Shown: piece after piece, positions 1-11,510 of the stretch
Layout: each line of letters opens with the position of its first letter
Numbering within the stretch: the first letter of the stretch is position 1
Origin: Sipunculus nudus
Taxonomy: Eukaryota; Annelida; Sipuncula; Golfingiida; Sipunculidae
Assembly: GCA_026874595.1 (NCBI GenBank)
Contig: CM049306.1
Span: 109,139,142 to 109,203,141, forward strand
DNA length: 64,000 bases
Direction of reading: 5' to 3'
The notes under the pieces: generated by a model
Seen by the model: the letters and a program-made list of their open reading frames with translations, nothing else
What the model was told of the DNA's origin: nothing
Databases searched by the model: none
Translations under genes and position numbers: made by a program

Positions 1-230
1 ATACATATGTTTGTTGCTTTCAGCACCTATGTCAATATCTGTGTTAGAGTATGAGGTACCCAGCCTATAACACTATAATAACGTACATGTGTTTGTTGCT
101 TTTAGCACCTATGTCAATACCTGTGTTAGAGTATGAGGTCCCAAGCCTATCACACTGTAATACCATACATGTGTTTGTTGCTTTCAGCACCTATGTCAAT
201 ACCTGTGTTAGAGTATGAGGTCCCCAGCAT
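1..230 (+). repeat. 82-bp tandem triplication of an exon acceptor
   Basis: Three copies of an 82-bp unit; TTTGTTGCTTT occurs near 10, 92 and 174. Each copy holds the polypyrimidine tract, the AG acceptor and the first about 45 nt of the SLC35B4 penultimate exon (CACCTATGTCAATA...GAGTATGAGGT). Copies one and two then run into an AT-rich CCTATAACACTATAATA-type segment instead of the rest of the exon. Only the third copy continues into complete coding sequence. The first copy may start before the window. Confidence 0.85.
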
Positions 231-263
231 GTGGGTTTACTTGTTCTTCAACACAGTTACACA
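188..263 (+). CDS. SLC35B4: SLC35B4-like nucleotide-sugar transporter, penultimate exon
   Basis: Coding exon of a ten-helix nucleotide-sugar transporter; the rest of the gene lies left of the window. The 76-nt exon follows a clear acceptor (TTTGTTGCTTTCAG) and ends at CA/GTATCC. It contributes two bases, 24 codons and two bases, and reads PMSIPVLEYEVPSMWVYLFF followed by NTV. The trailing CA joins the first A of the next exon to make Gln, giving TQYICIRSVF, which matches the vertebrate SLC35B4 region TQYVCIRGVF. It covers a lumenal loop and the start of a late transmembrane helix. Family knowledge: SLC35B4 moves UDP-GlcNAc and UDP-xylose into the Golgi, and the fly relative Efr is an ER transporter. 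The 3' splice site and first about 45 nt of this exon are present three times in tandem just upstream (see the repeat at 1-230). Confidence 0.85.
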
Positions 264-607
264 GTATCCTTTGAAACCAGTTTATTTTATAAGTTTGTGC
301 TTATTTAAGGTAATATTTTTATACTGAATTATACATTATTGACTTATTACAGCATTTACAGATGTTACCATTACGAGGGTAAACATTAATCATACTATAC
401 AGGAAAACTGCAGCTTCAGTGGTCTGAACCAACAGAAGCTTGTGATGGATTCTTTGCTTATTTTTCAACCAGCATTTTCATAATGAAGAAATTACCATAT
501 TTGATTATCAAGTACGATAAGCAAAGATGATATTATAATGGAACACAAACTAAAGATGGTTAAACATGTACACACTGATTTGTTTAAACTTCCTTAACTA
601 TGTTCAG
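264..607 (+). other. SLC35B4-like intron
   Basis: A 344-bp AT-rich intron bounded by GTATCC and TTCAG. Nothing else is recognised in it. Confidence 0.8.
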
Positions 608-845
608 ATATATCTGCATTCGCTCAGTGTTTGTTTTAACCACAGAGTGCACATCATTGACTGTGACCTTGGTGGTGACCTTGAGAAAGTTTATTTCACT
701 TATTTTCTCTATCGTCTACTTCAAAAATTTGTTTACGATATACCACTGGATCGGGACAGTGATGGTGTTTGGGGGCACTCTGATTTTCACGGACACTATA
801 TCAAACCTATATAATTATCTGACAGCAAAGAAGAAAGAAGATTAA
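608..845 (+). CDS. SLC35B4: SLC35B4-like nucleotide-sugar transporter, last coding exon
   Basis: Terminal coding exon, 78 residues plus TAA. The acceptor is ATGTTCAG at 600-607. The translation YICIRSVFVLTTEC, SLTVTLVVTLRKFISLIFS and HWIGTVMVFGGTLIFTDT is nearly identical to the last two transmembrane helices of SLC35B4; the TLRKF segment between helices is the family hallmark. The protein ends AKKKED, so lysines sit at -3 and -4, fitting the KKXX ER/COPI retrieval signal. That would favour ER-to-Golgi cycling over simple Golgi residence; the location is inferred. Exon phase (one base, then in frame) fits the preceding exon exactly. No frameshift or stop is seen. Only the C-terminal third of the protein is in the window, so substrate cannot be judged. 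Confidence 0.92.
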
Positions 846-1382
846 GTGAAGGACAGTCAGGGCTGTGTTTCTGTTTATCTAATATTAAGGTCTTACCCAT
901 TGTATGGTATTTGTTGCATTAATGCAACTGGATCTCCATTTTTGTAAGTACAGACGAGTTTCATATATAAGCTGTTTGATACATAACTAACAAAATGGAA
1001 TCATAGAAAATTTTTGTCCAGAATCAAATATTGTAAAACTGATACCATGTGGGTACCAGTTACATTAAGACTGCCTGTGAGCAATCAGAGTCAGACTTAT
1101 AAACCTCTTTATAAACCAAATAGGTCTAGATCAGTACACATAGAATGTAAGTTATAATACCATTTAAACAAACAGCTGATATTACAATTATTAAATTATG
1201 ATTAAAGCATATTAACACTTAAAATCATAGTAAAACGTAAATCGAAATTAGGTATTTTGACTCAGATTTTCTTTTATCAATTTAAGACAACTTTTCCTTA
1301 TATATGTATTTTTATATAAAATATAAACTTACATTTTCTTTATCAAAGACATATGTCTAAATTGATGATGCAGTTTAATAAA
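846..1382 (+). other. Probable 3' UTR of the SLC35B4-like gene
   Basis: AT-rich non-coding sequence after the stop codon. The first strong AATAAA in the gene's direction is at 1377-1382, giving a 3' UTR of about 550 nt. The ATTAAA near 1190 is an alternative. Inferred from sequence only. Confidence 0.5.
1377..1382 (+). terminator. Candidate polyadenylation signal AATAAA
   Basis: AATAAA within CAGTTTAATAAATAATG, the best candidate downstream of the SLC35B4-like stop codon. Confidence 0.4.
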
Positions 1383-1955
1383 TAATGAAGAATGTAAGCA
1401 GATCAATATCAGATTGTCCATACATTAACCACTCTCCACTTGGTGTACTTTTGAAGATCAGCAACACAAACTGGTGATAGCACATTTCCTTGAGAGAAAT
1501 ATAATTATCCAGACAAGCACCTCAATTACTGATACATTGAAACACAGCCATATCGCAAGGCTCAGAGTGCCAGGATTCCTTATTAATCAGGGAACCTCTA
1601 TATCAGGGGAAAATCTGAAAACTGGAGTTGCAGCAAGTTTTCTCAAATTGTATGCTGTTATTTAGCATAAATATTGGGCATGTAAGAATGTCATGTTATT
1701 ATATAAAGGTCATGTTATAAGCTTGGAATTTTATGGTGTTTTTTTTTTGCAGCTGAAATTGTAATTAATTTTGAGGCTTTGTAGTGTATGGAAGCCTCAT
1801 AGGATCATGATGAAATTTTAGTAATCAAGTTAAGAAATATTAGATGATATGGTTATATTTTATGAAAGTGCTTTCACATAATATTGAAACATTGCATAAA
1901 AATACTAAAAAATGAAATTGCTATCTATATCTTATGCATGTATGTATGTTTATTA
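1383..1955. other. Intergenic, nothing recognised
   Basis: AT-rich sequence between the convergent genes. Short open frames here show no recognisable protein features. Confidence 0.6.
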
Positions 1956-2445
1956 GATAATTGTATCCGCCAAATCATAGTTTTATGGATACTATGTTTT
2001 TTGACCGGGTTCCGCCGCCATCGCAGTATTTGTCTCCTCTGAGACTACTGGACCTATTTTTCCCAAATTTACACCAATTACTGGGCCACATAGCTCTTTA
2101 TCATACACAAAACTGGTGTCGCAACCTGCATTCATTTTTGCACAGTATCCATCTGTTTGTCTGCTGTGGGATAAAATCACTCATATCTCTGCAGTGGTTT
2201 GACTTAACCACCTGAAATTTTGCATGTGTATACATCTTGGATAGTTTCTCTTTCAAATGACAGGTGGTGCCACCTACAATCATGTTTATGTGGCAGATAT
2301 CCATGCAAATATGTAACACATCTAACTCTTATTTCCCCTTGCCACTCAATCCATGCCTCACTTCACCCGTCCTACTGTGATTTTGGCAGATACACAAAGT
2401 CACGTATTCTAGTTCATTTTTATGGCCATAAAAGTTTATGTAACT
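1956..2445 (-). mobile_element. Tandem-core (pearl/HINE-like) element, short copy
   Basis: Begins with TTGTATCCGCCAAATCATAG and GGATACTATG, passes GACCGGGTTCCGCCGCC, and ends with the complement of the opposite terminus (GATTTTGGCAGATACACA, then TCACGTATTCTAG). Both ends match, in reverse orientation, those of the longer copies at 11.5, 37.3 and 52.2 kb. Internal sequence has the same landmarks (AAACTGGTGTCGC near 2110 and AGGTGGTGCCACC near 2262). It is a short non-autonomous copy without coding capacity; the 84-aa open frame here is a repeat shadow. Confidence 0.7.
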
Positions 2446-2795
2446 GAAGTACTAATCTCAGCCTTACAGTATAAACTGTATTACTTGCATGATAATTCCA
2501 GCCTCGTTTGTGCCATCATTGTGTCTTTGTGAGCTTTATGTACTGCTTCATCTTCCATTATTCATATAGATTTCATTTTATTCATGCATGTAAATTTATT
2601 ATTCTTATTTTATACCACAGTTTTAATTGAAAATATGTTGCTTATTTGTCCTTAGTATGTCAGGAATTCTACTGAAGTAAAGGGAAAAGTTAACAAAAGA
2701 TTTAGCATAAAGCATTATCAGCTAAATTAAATTTTTATGTTTTGTATTGAAAATTTTTGCTTCAATCATTCATGTACTAAATGTCAAAACCAATG
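2446..2795. other. Intergenic, nothing recognised
   Basis: AT-rich sequence with no feature I can support. Confidence 0.6.
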
Positions 2796-2799
2796 CCAG

Positions 2800-3350
2800 T
2801 GAGAGGCTTTTAGCTGTAGATGGAACATTGCTCAGGTGTATCCTGGCTGCAGATGAACATTGCTTTAGTGTCTTCTGACTGCTGATGGAACATTGCTTTA
2901 GCGTCTTCAGGAACTTTACTCAAGCATATCCTGGCTGTAGATGGAAAATTGCTTTAGTGTCATCTGGCTGCAGATGGAATATGGCCTTAGTTTCTTCTGG
3001 CTGCTGATGGAATATAGCCTTAGTTTCTTCTGGCTGCTGATGGAATATAGCCTTAGTTTCCTCTGGCTGCTGATGGAATATGGCCTTAGTTTCTTCTGGC
3101 TGCTGATGGAATATAGCCTTAGTTTCTTCTGGCTGCTGATGGAACAATGCTCAGGCATATTGAGGCTGCAGATGGAACATTTCTATCATGTCTTTTGGCT
3201 GCAGATGGAACTTTGCTCAAGCATCTTGTAGCTGCAGATGGTACTCTGCACAGGCTACAAACACAGGCTGTCTTTCAAGGAGACAAACAGTGTTCAAGTC
3301 TAGTAAGAGGATATTGCTTTAGTGTCTCCTGGCTGTATACAGAATAAAGC
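2800..3350. repeat. 33-bp minisatellite
   Basis: Tandem units built from GGCTGCTGATGGAATATAGC and CTTAGTTTCTTCT. The GCCTTAG landmark repeats at 2984, 3017, 3050, 3083 and 3116, so the period is exactly 33 bp. Flanking units are more diverged (TGCAGATGGAACATTGCTTTA). Since 33 is divisible by three, long frames stay open on both strands; I treat them as repeat products, not genes. A degraded outlier of similar wording lies at about 4020-4200. Confidence 0.85.
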
Positions 3351-4820
3351 TACATTTCTATAAAGCCCACAATCATACATGAATGCAGTTTTGATAAATC
3401 CTGTGGTAATATCACCACAGCATTTTCATATGAGTGTTGGCAAAAAATATTGGTAGAGATTCAGAAGCCAATTGTGTGGCATTCTTGATGATTTCCTAAA
3501 ATGACATCACACTTGGAAGGCATCCCTGTGTTACAGTGTGTTCCTAAACAAACCAACATGGTGAAGGCACAGATGTTGTTCAGCGATGTTGATGAGGAGA
3601 TAGGTAGAATTTATTAAATCTACTTCTGCTTCTCATAATCACAAGGACACCTATATGATTAATAAAGTGTGGCAAAGTATCAACATATATCAATGAAAAT
3701 GCAGGACTTACATGGGAAGTAACTTCAAAGATGTCTAGTGACATATTCTTCATTTTCAGATTATTATAGGCTTGAACATGCCTTCAATTCAAAATTACTT
3801 ACTTTGGTAAATTATACAATATTCACTTCATTAAACTAATATTTCTGTAATTTATTTGTGAAGGAAAGATCAGAAATTGTTTGTCGTGTTGCCTATATTG
3901 AAACACTCCTCGCAATCTGTTCATGAGTGATGTTCGGAGGTTTATGGAAATGTAGCTGAATGCTCTCAGTTGTTTTGACTGCAGACAGGACATTAATTAA
4001 CGGTCTTATCTTTTATTTCTCTTCTGGCTGCAAACAGGAAATCGTCAAAGTGTCTTTTGTTACAAACATGACTCTGATCTGAAGTGTACCATTTCAGACA
4101 CTGTGTCGCTTTGATTTCTTCTGGCAGCAGATAGGGCATTAGTGTCTCAGGTCTGTTGATAGAATATGTCGCTTACGTCTTCTCACTGCAGCAACCCACA
4201 ATGTGTATAGATTTCTTCATGCACTTTTGAAATATCAGGTTTTTAATGTAGAAATACAAGCTGTCAGGTCATGTATTAATCTATGACTGAAAGTATTAGG
4301 CAACATTTGGCAAGTTCTTCATTTACTCCTGCAGAAGTCCTTGGTACTTTTTGGAAGGTCTCCTTTTTTTCCTAACAGTCTATTTTCTGAAATATGTTCT
4401 AGGCTGTCAAGCTTTCACTTGTCACTTGACCCCTTAATTTTCTTAACAATCTTTTTATGAAAGATTTTTTTTATCTCATGACAATTTTCTACTAAACATT
4501 TAAGCATCATTGTTGTGATTTAAACAAGCACTGTGTTAAATCACTGCTGAATTATTGTCACTTTCATGAAGATCACACCCATGCTAGCATATCTTGTGTC
4601 ACCATTACATGTCTACTGATACAACCTCTTAACTGTAATGCTAACACCACTGTTATACTATTATCAGTTACATTTCAGCATCACCCATTTAGCAAAAAAA
4701 ATATGATAAAACACTGTTGGAATAAATCACCAAGATTCCTGCTGTGCCATCATTGCTTTTATATTAAGATACTTGAAGTGATGCTTTTATTTGATTTGAA
4801 TGTTATATTTAATTCCTTTT
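3351..4820. other. Intergenic with degraded minisatellite traces
   Basis: AT-rich. CTGGCTGCAAACAGGAAATC-like phrases near 4020-4160 recall the 33-bp repeat. No gene seen. Confidence 0.5.
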
Positions 4821-4839
4821 AATGTAGAAAACCTGATGT

Positions 4840-5235
4840 CTCATGTTCATCATCATCAGGACCATGTCAGCATTAATTTTTTACCAACTGCAGCATCACT
4901 TTTGTGAGTTTTGTCAACATCACTGTACATATCTTTCAATGTCACTGTTTTGTCAACATCACTGTATTTTTCCATATAAGTGTTTTGTCAACACCATTGT
5001 CACTTTTGACATCACTGTTATGTAAAAATCACTGGTATGTTGATAACACTGATATTTTAAGGTCAGCATCACAGTTTTGTGATTGAGTTATTTTATCATG
5101 ACTGTTACATACAGTTACACCTGCCTATCATAGCATCACTGTTATCTTTGCATGACTGCTACAGCAGGTTTACTGTTATGTCAACACCACCATCAAAGTT
5201 AACATAGTATTAACATCACCATCATCACCAGCATA
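4840..5235. repeat. Degenerate repeat of TGTCAACATCACTGT phrases
   Basis: The phrase TTTTGTCAACATCACTGT recurs with irregular spacing, followed by ATCACCATCATCACCA near 5215. It looks like an old, decayed simple-sequence expansion. The two 60-aa open frames across it are artefacts. Confidence 0.6.
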
Positions 5236-7020
5236 ATATTTTACATAGATAAGCTACTTCTTTATAGATATCTTAAATCTGTAACCTGACTAGTCCTTTG
5301 TTTTGTGTTAAAAAAAGTTGACTGCTAGGATCTCATGATGTACTGGTATACCGGAACTAGCACAGCACACACCTCCAAAAGTACAACCATCCTACTTCAT
5401 CAGCACTGAATGCACACTGACGTTTAGTTGGGTGTGAAGCTGATTGGCTGTTTGTGCTAACTATAAAATAGCCTACATGGGGGAAGGCTGCATGATCTAT
5501 TTGCATAGAATTTAGCCCAAATTCTTGATACTCTGATACAAAGTACAACATAATAGTTACTTGTATCAGATTAAAAAAAAATAATTCACCTGTGGTGAGA
5601 AATGTAGGAAAAGCATCTTATTTGCACCACACAGGTCAAAGTGAGACAACAAGTTATTCCCTGCATGGTTCTATTGCATAATTTTTCATTGTGTGAAGTA
5701 CACCATATTTTATAAGGGTAAAATATTGCAGCTTTAAAACTTGTTTATACACCTGGCATCTGCTTTTATTTACCACGCAGTTTTTACTAATTTTGGCTTT
5801 GATGATACATGTTCCCATGAAGTTCTATAGAGTAACCATAGAAAAAGTAACTGATAAAATAGGGTCCTGTAGACTATATTCACTTACATTTTGCTAGTTT
5901 TTTTAACTTTTGCGTGTGTCCCCCAAGTATTGAGTTCACACACTCAAGTGAATTATATATGTATTTATTTTCAGCCAATCATACTTATATGATGCATTTG
6001 TCTGGTATTTACTACATAGTTCCTGTTAATGTATTATATACTTTCATATTCATAGACTTTACTGCAATAACTGCTTAATGCACATTACCAGTGGAAATAG
6101 TATTTTTTGGGTGTAGTTTTTTGTGGGAAGAAAGGTCCCCAACTGTGGCTGAGATGCATTATAATGCCTGAAATATACATACGTAGATTTATGTATACAA
6201 CAAAATAAAAGATTATATATAAAACCTGTTTCGTTATTTTGTTATTATTGAGGTGTATTTTTGTTCTCATTGTTATAAAGCATGATGAAGTTCAAACATG
6301 TCCTAGTTTATATGCAGTTACATTAGCCATAAAGGTGTTTCAATTGTTCTAATGTTCACTTGGTTTGGTGTCTGTACCTAGTGTTCTCCTAATCTTACAT
6401 GAGGACACTTCCAAGTCACTGTGATATAACTATATTGTAATAATCTGCTGTTTTTCTGAGTGTGGACCTGTATCTCACTAAGATAAAATGACATCTTCCA
6501 AACTATGCTTCTTACCTTTATTATACAAATAACATTTTTAAGGGAATTTTTAGTATTAAATGATCTATGTGGCATTACAGTTGCTTTTATTTTTGTAAAT
6601 TTGCTATTTAAATTACACAATGCATATTTTTAGTATTGAATATTTTACCAACAGATTAGAAAATCAAATACATTGCAAATTTCAAGCATGCATGAATTTT
6701 TATAAACTATTTTACATGGATTGTACAACTAGTTATAAATAACTAATACGAGGCACTCTCCATGGCTCGGATGTTGGCGCTCGGTAGTCGGTAAGGGTGA
6801 GGGAAACCAGTGGACCCGGAGAAAACCACCGGCCTTGGGAGTAAAACAGAAATTAAAGGGGAGAATTTCAAATTTTATGGTAACAAGCAAAATATATATT
6901 GCCAACAAATAACTGAAAGTTTGCAATTACAAAATAAGCAAAAAAAGATATTTATCCATGAGCTAGAAATTGTATCCCCAGGCAATTAATGCTGACCTCC
7001 TTCAAATATAGGACCCACAT
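5236..7020. other. Intergenic, mostly unrecognised
   Basis: AT-rich. A GC-richer patch at about 6750-6840 (GGCGCTCGGTAGTCGGTAAG...CCCGGAGAAAACCACCGGCC) looks like a fragment of a dispersed repeat but has no matching copy in this window. Confidence 0.45.
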
Positions 7021-7660
7021 CTTCAGAAGCATATCCTGACACCTGACAAGCCACCAAAACCGAGGTCAAGGTCACTTGTCATGAAAAAATATAGATGGAA
7101 ATATTTTTGTGTCAAATTTGAAGGAATTTTAAACAGGAGCAGTACTACAAAAGCTAGTGGGTAAACAAAAGTCCTATATATTGGCAGATTCGACCTTGAG
7201 GACCAAGCTGAAGGTCACCAGTCTTTGAACAAATCTGTGATAATGGTGGAAATTTTGTGTGTCATATTTGAAGGAAGCAGATGCAGTACTTCAAAAGTTA
7301 TGGGGTTAACAAAATCCTAAATATTCGCAGATTTGACGTTGAAGTCCAAGCTCAAGGTAACCAGTCTTTAAACATGTCTGAGTTCTAGGTAGAAACATTT
7401 GTGTTTCAAATTTGAAGAAAACAAATAGGGTACTTCAAAAGTTATGGGGTTCACAAAAATCCTCTATATATTGGCAGATTTGACCTTGAAGGTGAAGGTT
7501 ACAGGTTTCCATTAACAACTTATCATCCATCATCCTTCATTCTGATTTACAGATAGATGCATCTATTCACTAGAGAAACAATGTTTTTCACCAAATATTG
7601 AAATATTCAAGGTCAAGGCCACTCTCTTATGACAGATCATGACCACAATAAAAATGTCAT
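7020..7660. repeat. About 120-150-bp degenerate tandem repeat with AAGGTCAAGGTCA motifs
   Basis: Recurring phrases: TTGGCAGATTTGACCTTGA, AAGGTCACCAGTC, and GTACTTCAAAAGTTATGGGG, spaced about 120-150 bp over at least four units. The same phrases reappear at 55.84-56.27 kb. Units contain GACCTTGA and TCAAGGTCA. No coding content. Confidence 0.7.
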
Positions 7661-7671
7661 TTTAACCCATT

Positions 7672-7755
7672 TTTTAGCTCAGCTAACTGAAAGTCATCTG
7701 AGCTATAGCAATCACTCTTTGTCCATCTGTCCGTCTGTCCGTCTCTCCGTCCGTT
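7672..7755 (-). mobile_element. Terminus of the AGTCAGCTGAGCTA repeat family
   Basis: TTAGCTCAGCTAACTGAAAG, TCATCTGAGCTATAGC and GTCCGTCTGTCCG are the reverse complement of the ends at 34.4, 34.7, 48.6 and 51.55 kb. It marks one end of a dispersed repeat running into the 337-bp array. Confidence 0.65.
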
Positions 7756-9700
7756 AACCAGGCACAAATCGTAACCGCTGAACCTAGAACCTTGTAACTT
7801 GGGATTCTGAGAGGTCCATGAAAAATCTCCTTGGAAACCAGAAATTAGGTCTCTGTTACCCATATCCTTCGAGCTATGGGGCCCCAAAGTACCCCCCAGA
7901 AAAGTAAAAAATTTCATACAAAAACTTCAATATCTCATTAACTACTTGACTGATGGTCATGATTTTTGGCATACATATTGATCATGAGATGTTCCATCAC
8001 TTCCTGCAGACTGGTGGCGCCACCTGTATTTTTCGATTTTTTACAAATTTTTTTCTCTACTTTTGAGACCTTTAAAAATGTGAACATCTGTTAACAAGGC
8101 ACAAATCGTAAAGCCTAGACCTAGAATCTTAATTCTTGATACACTGAGAGGTCCATGAAAAATCTCCTTGGGAACCAGAAATTAGGTCTCTGTTACCCAT
8201 ATCCTTCGAGCTATGGGGCCCCAAAGTACCCCCCAGAATAGTAAAAAATTTCATACAAAAACTTCAATATCTCAATAACTACAACACTGATGGTCAAGAT
8301 TTTTGGCATACATATTGATCATGAGATGTTCCATAAGTTCCTGCAGACTGGTGGCGCCACCTGTAATTTTCGATTTTTTTACAATTTTTTCCTCTATTTT
8401 TGAGACGTTTAAAGATGCTGTCATCTGTTAACGTGGCACAAATGGTAACCGCTGGACCTAGAATCTTCATTCTCGACACACTGAGAAACCTATTAAAAGT
8501 CTCCGTTGAAACCATAAATTAGATCTCTGTTACCCATATCCTTCGAGCTATGGGGTCCCAAAGTACCCCCCAGAAAAGTCAAAAATTTCATACAAAAACT
8601 TCAATATCTCATTAACTACTTGACTGATGGTCATGATTTTTGGCATACGTATTGATCATGAGATGTTCCATCACTTCCTGCAGACTGGTGGCGCCACCTG
8701 AATTTTTCGATTTTTTTACGAATTTAAAAATGTGAACAGCTGTTAACAGGGCACAAATCATAAAGACTGGACCTGAAACTTCATTCTTGACACACTGAGA
8801 GGTCCATAAAAAGTCTGCATGGAAACCTGAAATAAGGTCTCTGTTACCCATATCCTTTGAGCTATGGGGGGCTCCCAATAACCCCCCAGAATAATGGAAA
8901 ATTTGATAAAAACAAACTGCAACATCTCAATAACTACAACACTGATGGTCATGATTTTTGGCATACATATTGATCAAGAGGTGTTTGATCAGTACCTGCA
9001 GACTGATGGTGCCACCTGTATTTTTTCAAATTTTCACAATTTTTTTTCTCTATTTTCGAGACCTTTCAGGATGTAGTTATCTGTCAACAGGGTACAGATC
9101 GTAAGGACTGGACCTAGAATCTTCATTGTTGACACACAGGGAGACCCATGATAAGTCTCCATGGACACCTGAAATTAGGTCTCTGTTACCCATATCCTTT
9201 GAGCTATGGCACTCCAAAGTACAGCTCAGAATAATGGAAAATTTGATACAAAAGCTGAAGTATCTGAACAACTAATGCAGAGATCACCATAATTGTTTTC
9301 ATGGATATTGATCATGGAGTGTTTCATCAGTTTCTGCAGACTGGTGGCACCACCTGTATTTGTTCGGGTTTTTTTACGAATTTTTTCTCTATTTTTGAGA
9401 CCTTTAAAGTTATGAACATCTGTTAACAGGGCACAAATCATTAAAACTGGACCTAGAATCTTCATTCTTGACACACAGGGAGACCCATGAAAAGTCTCCA
9501 TGGACACCTGAAATTAGGTCTCTGTTACCCATATCCTTCAAGCTATAGGACTCCGAAGTATCCCTCAGAATAATGGACAATTTGATACAAAAGCTGAAGT
9601 ATCTGAACAACTAATGGGGAGATCACCATGATTCTTTGCATGGATATTGATGTTTGTAAGTGTTTTTATTAGTTTCTGCAGACTGGTGGAGCCACCTGTA
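7756..9700. repeat. 337-bp tandem array carrying GGTGGCGCCACC
   Basis: About six units. The landmark ACTGATGGTCATGATTTTTG starts its core at about 7952, 8289, 8626 and 8943 (spacings 337, 337, 317), with diverged copies near 9285 and 9620. Each unit contains CTGCAGACTGGTGGCGCCAC or a variant, GAGACCTTTAAA, GGCACAAATCGTAA, GTCTCTGTTACCCATATCCT and GAGCTATGGGGCCCCAAAG. Identity falls from left to right. Many short minus-strand frames overlap it; none resembles a gene. Confidence 0.85.
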
Positions 9701-11035
9701 TTTTTGTACCCGCCAAAACGAAGTTTTGTGGATACTATGTTTTTGACCGGGTTCCTCCGCCGTTGCCGCGTTCGTTTCCAGAGAGCTCCTCTGGGACTTG
9801 ATTTTATCAGCTTTCCAAGCTCATATCTCGGGAACCGTTTGACTGATCAGGAAATAAAATTTATACTAATGTAGCCCTTGGATAGCTCTATAACATACAC
9901 AAAAAATGGTGGCGCCACCTGTAACCATGTTTGCACAGTGTCCATCTGTTCATCTGCCTTTGGTTAAAATCACTCATATCTCTGCAGTGAATTGACTAAT
10001 TCACCTGAAATTCGGCATGCGTCTACATCCTGGATAGCTTTCTTGATTTTATGACAGGTGGCGCCACCTACATTCTCATTCACGCTGATGACATCCAAGC
10101 TCATATTTCGGGAACCGTTTGACCGATCGGGCCAAAATTTTGCATGTATATAGATCTAACATAGCTCTTTATCATACGCTAAACTGGTGGCGCCACCTGC
10201 AACCATTTTTGCACAGCGTCTGTCTGTTTGTCTGCCGTGCGTTAATGTCACTCATATCTCGGCAGTGGTTTGACATATCTGCCTAAAATTTTGCAGTTTT
10301 ATACATCCTGGATAGCTTTCTTGATTTTATGACAGGTGGCTACACCTACATTCACGTTCACGCTGATGACATCCAAGCTCATATCTCGGGAACCGTTTGA
10401 CCGATTGGGCCAAAATTTTGCATGTGTATAGATCTAACATAGCTCTTTATCATTCACAAAACTGGTGGCACCACCTGCAACCATTTTTGCACAGCGTCTG
10501 TCTGTTTGTCTGCCATGCAATAAAGTCACTCACATCTTGGCAGTGGTTTGACATATCTGCCTAAAATTTTGCAGGATTATACATCCTGGATAGCTTTCTT
10601 GATTTTATGACAGGTGGCGCCACCTTTATTCTAGTTTATGCTGCAGACATCCAAGCTCATATCTTGGGAACCATTTGACCGATTGGGCCAAAATTGTGCT
10701 TGTGTTTAGATCTCACATAGGTCTTTTTCATACACAAAACTGCAACCATTTTTGCACAGCGTCTGTCTGTTTGTCTGCCGTGGGCTAAAATCACTCATAT
10801 CCATGTAGTGGTTTGACTTTTCTGCCTAAAATTTTGCATATGTATACAACTTGGACAGCTTTCTGGATTTGTGGTAGGTTGCACAACCTACATACACATT
10901 TAGGCTGCAGACATCCATGCTAATATGCAACATACCTCACTCTGTTTCCCCTTGCCACTCAATCCATGCCTCACTTCACTCTGATTTTGGCAGATACACG
11001 TAGTCACTTGTCGGCTACCCGTATTCTAGTTTTTA
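9701..11035 (-). mobile_element. Tandem-core (pearl/HINE-like) element, left arm of a fold-back pair
   Basis: Starts TGTACCCGCCAAAACGAAG, GGATACTATG, GACCGGGTTCCTCCGCCG; ends GATTTTGGCAGATACACGTA and CGGCTACCCG. The interior is a tandem core in which boxes of the type AGGTGGCGCCACC recur with phrases TCAAGCTCATATCTCGGGAA, CATAGCTCTTTATCATA and GGATAGCTTTCTTGATTTTA. It is the reverse complement in layout of the copy at 11.51-12.96 kb. No coding capacity. Confidence 0.8.
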
Positions 11036-11164
11036 AGGTTTACACATTTTTTCTCTATTTTTCAGATATATAAATACAGACTAAATCTTGGCCTGTTGGT
11101 TAATCTGTTTGATGCTTCAGTTGAATGGGTATCTACCATTCTGATGATAAAATTTCCTTTTGTG

Positions 11165-11215
11165 AATCTCTTCCCAGTCAGCTGAGCGTCATGACCCATG
11201 GGTCACTTGTTTGTA
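11165..11215 (-). mobile_element. Copy of the GACCCATGGGTC terminal box
   Basis: CAGTCAGCTGAGCGTCATGA, CCCATGGGTCACTTGTTT is the reverse complement of the boxes at 31.37, 42.03, 43.07 and 45.73 kb. Probably the end of a dispersed repeat. Confidence 0.6.
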
Positions 11216-11510
11216 TAAGCATACTATAAAAGAAATCTGTCTATTACTTTTTGACTTGTTATAATGCTCACAGTAGTGTCAATCGGCAATGATGGGGGTA
11301 TTAAAAGGCATGCAAACAAGAAAAGGGCAAAAGGTGGCGTCGCCCTTCTTCTGCAGAACACAAATCTATCCAAGATTTTTGGTCAATTTAATTTTGGGAC
11401 AAATCCATGGTTCCCTTATTGAAACATTTAAGAATTTGTGATTTTCACCAAACAGAAATTTTCAAGGTCAAGGCCACTCATAGTAAAGGTCATGACAAAA
11501 ATTTAACTGG

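Noticed and set aside
8294-9610. Several overlapping 60-93-aa minus-strand frames
   Set aside because: They are the same segment of the 337-bp repeat read in successive units; frames differ between units and are interrupted.
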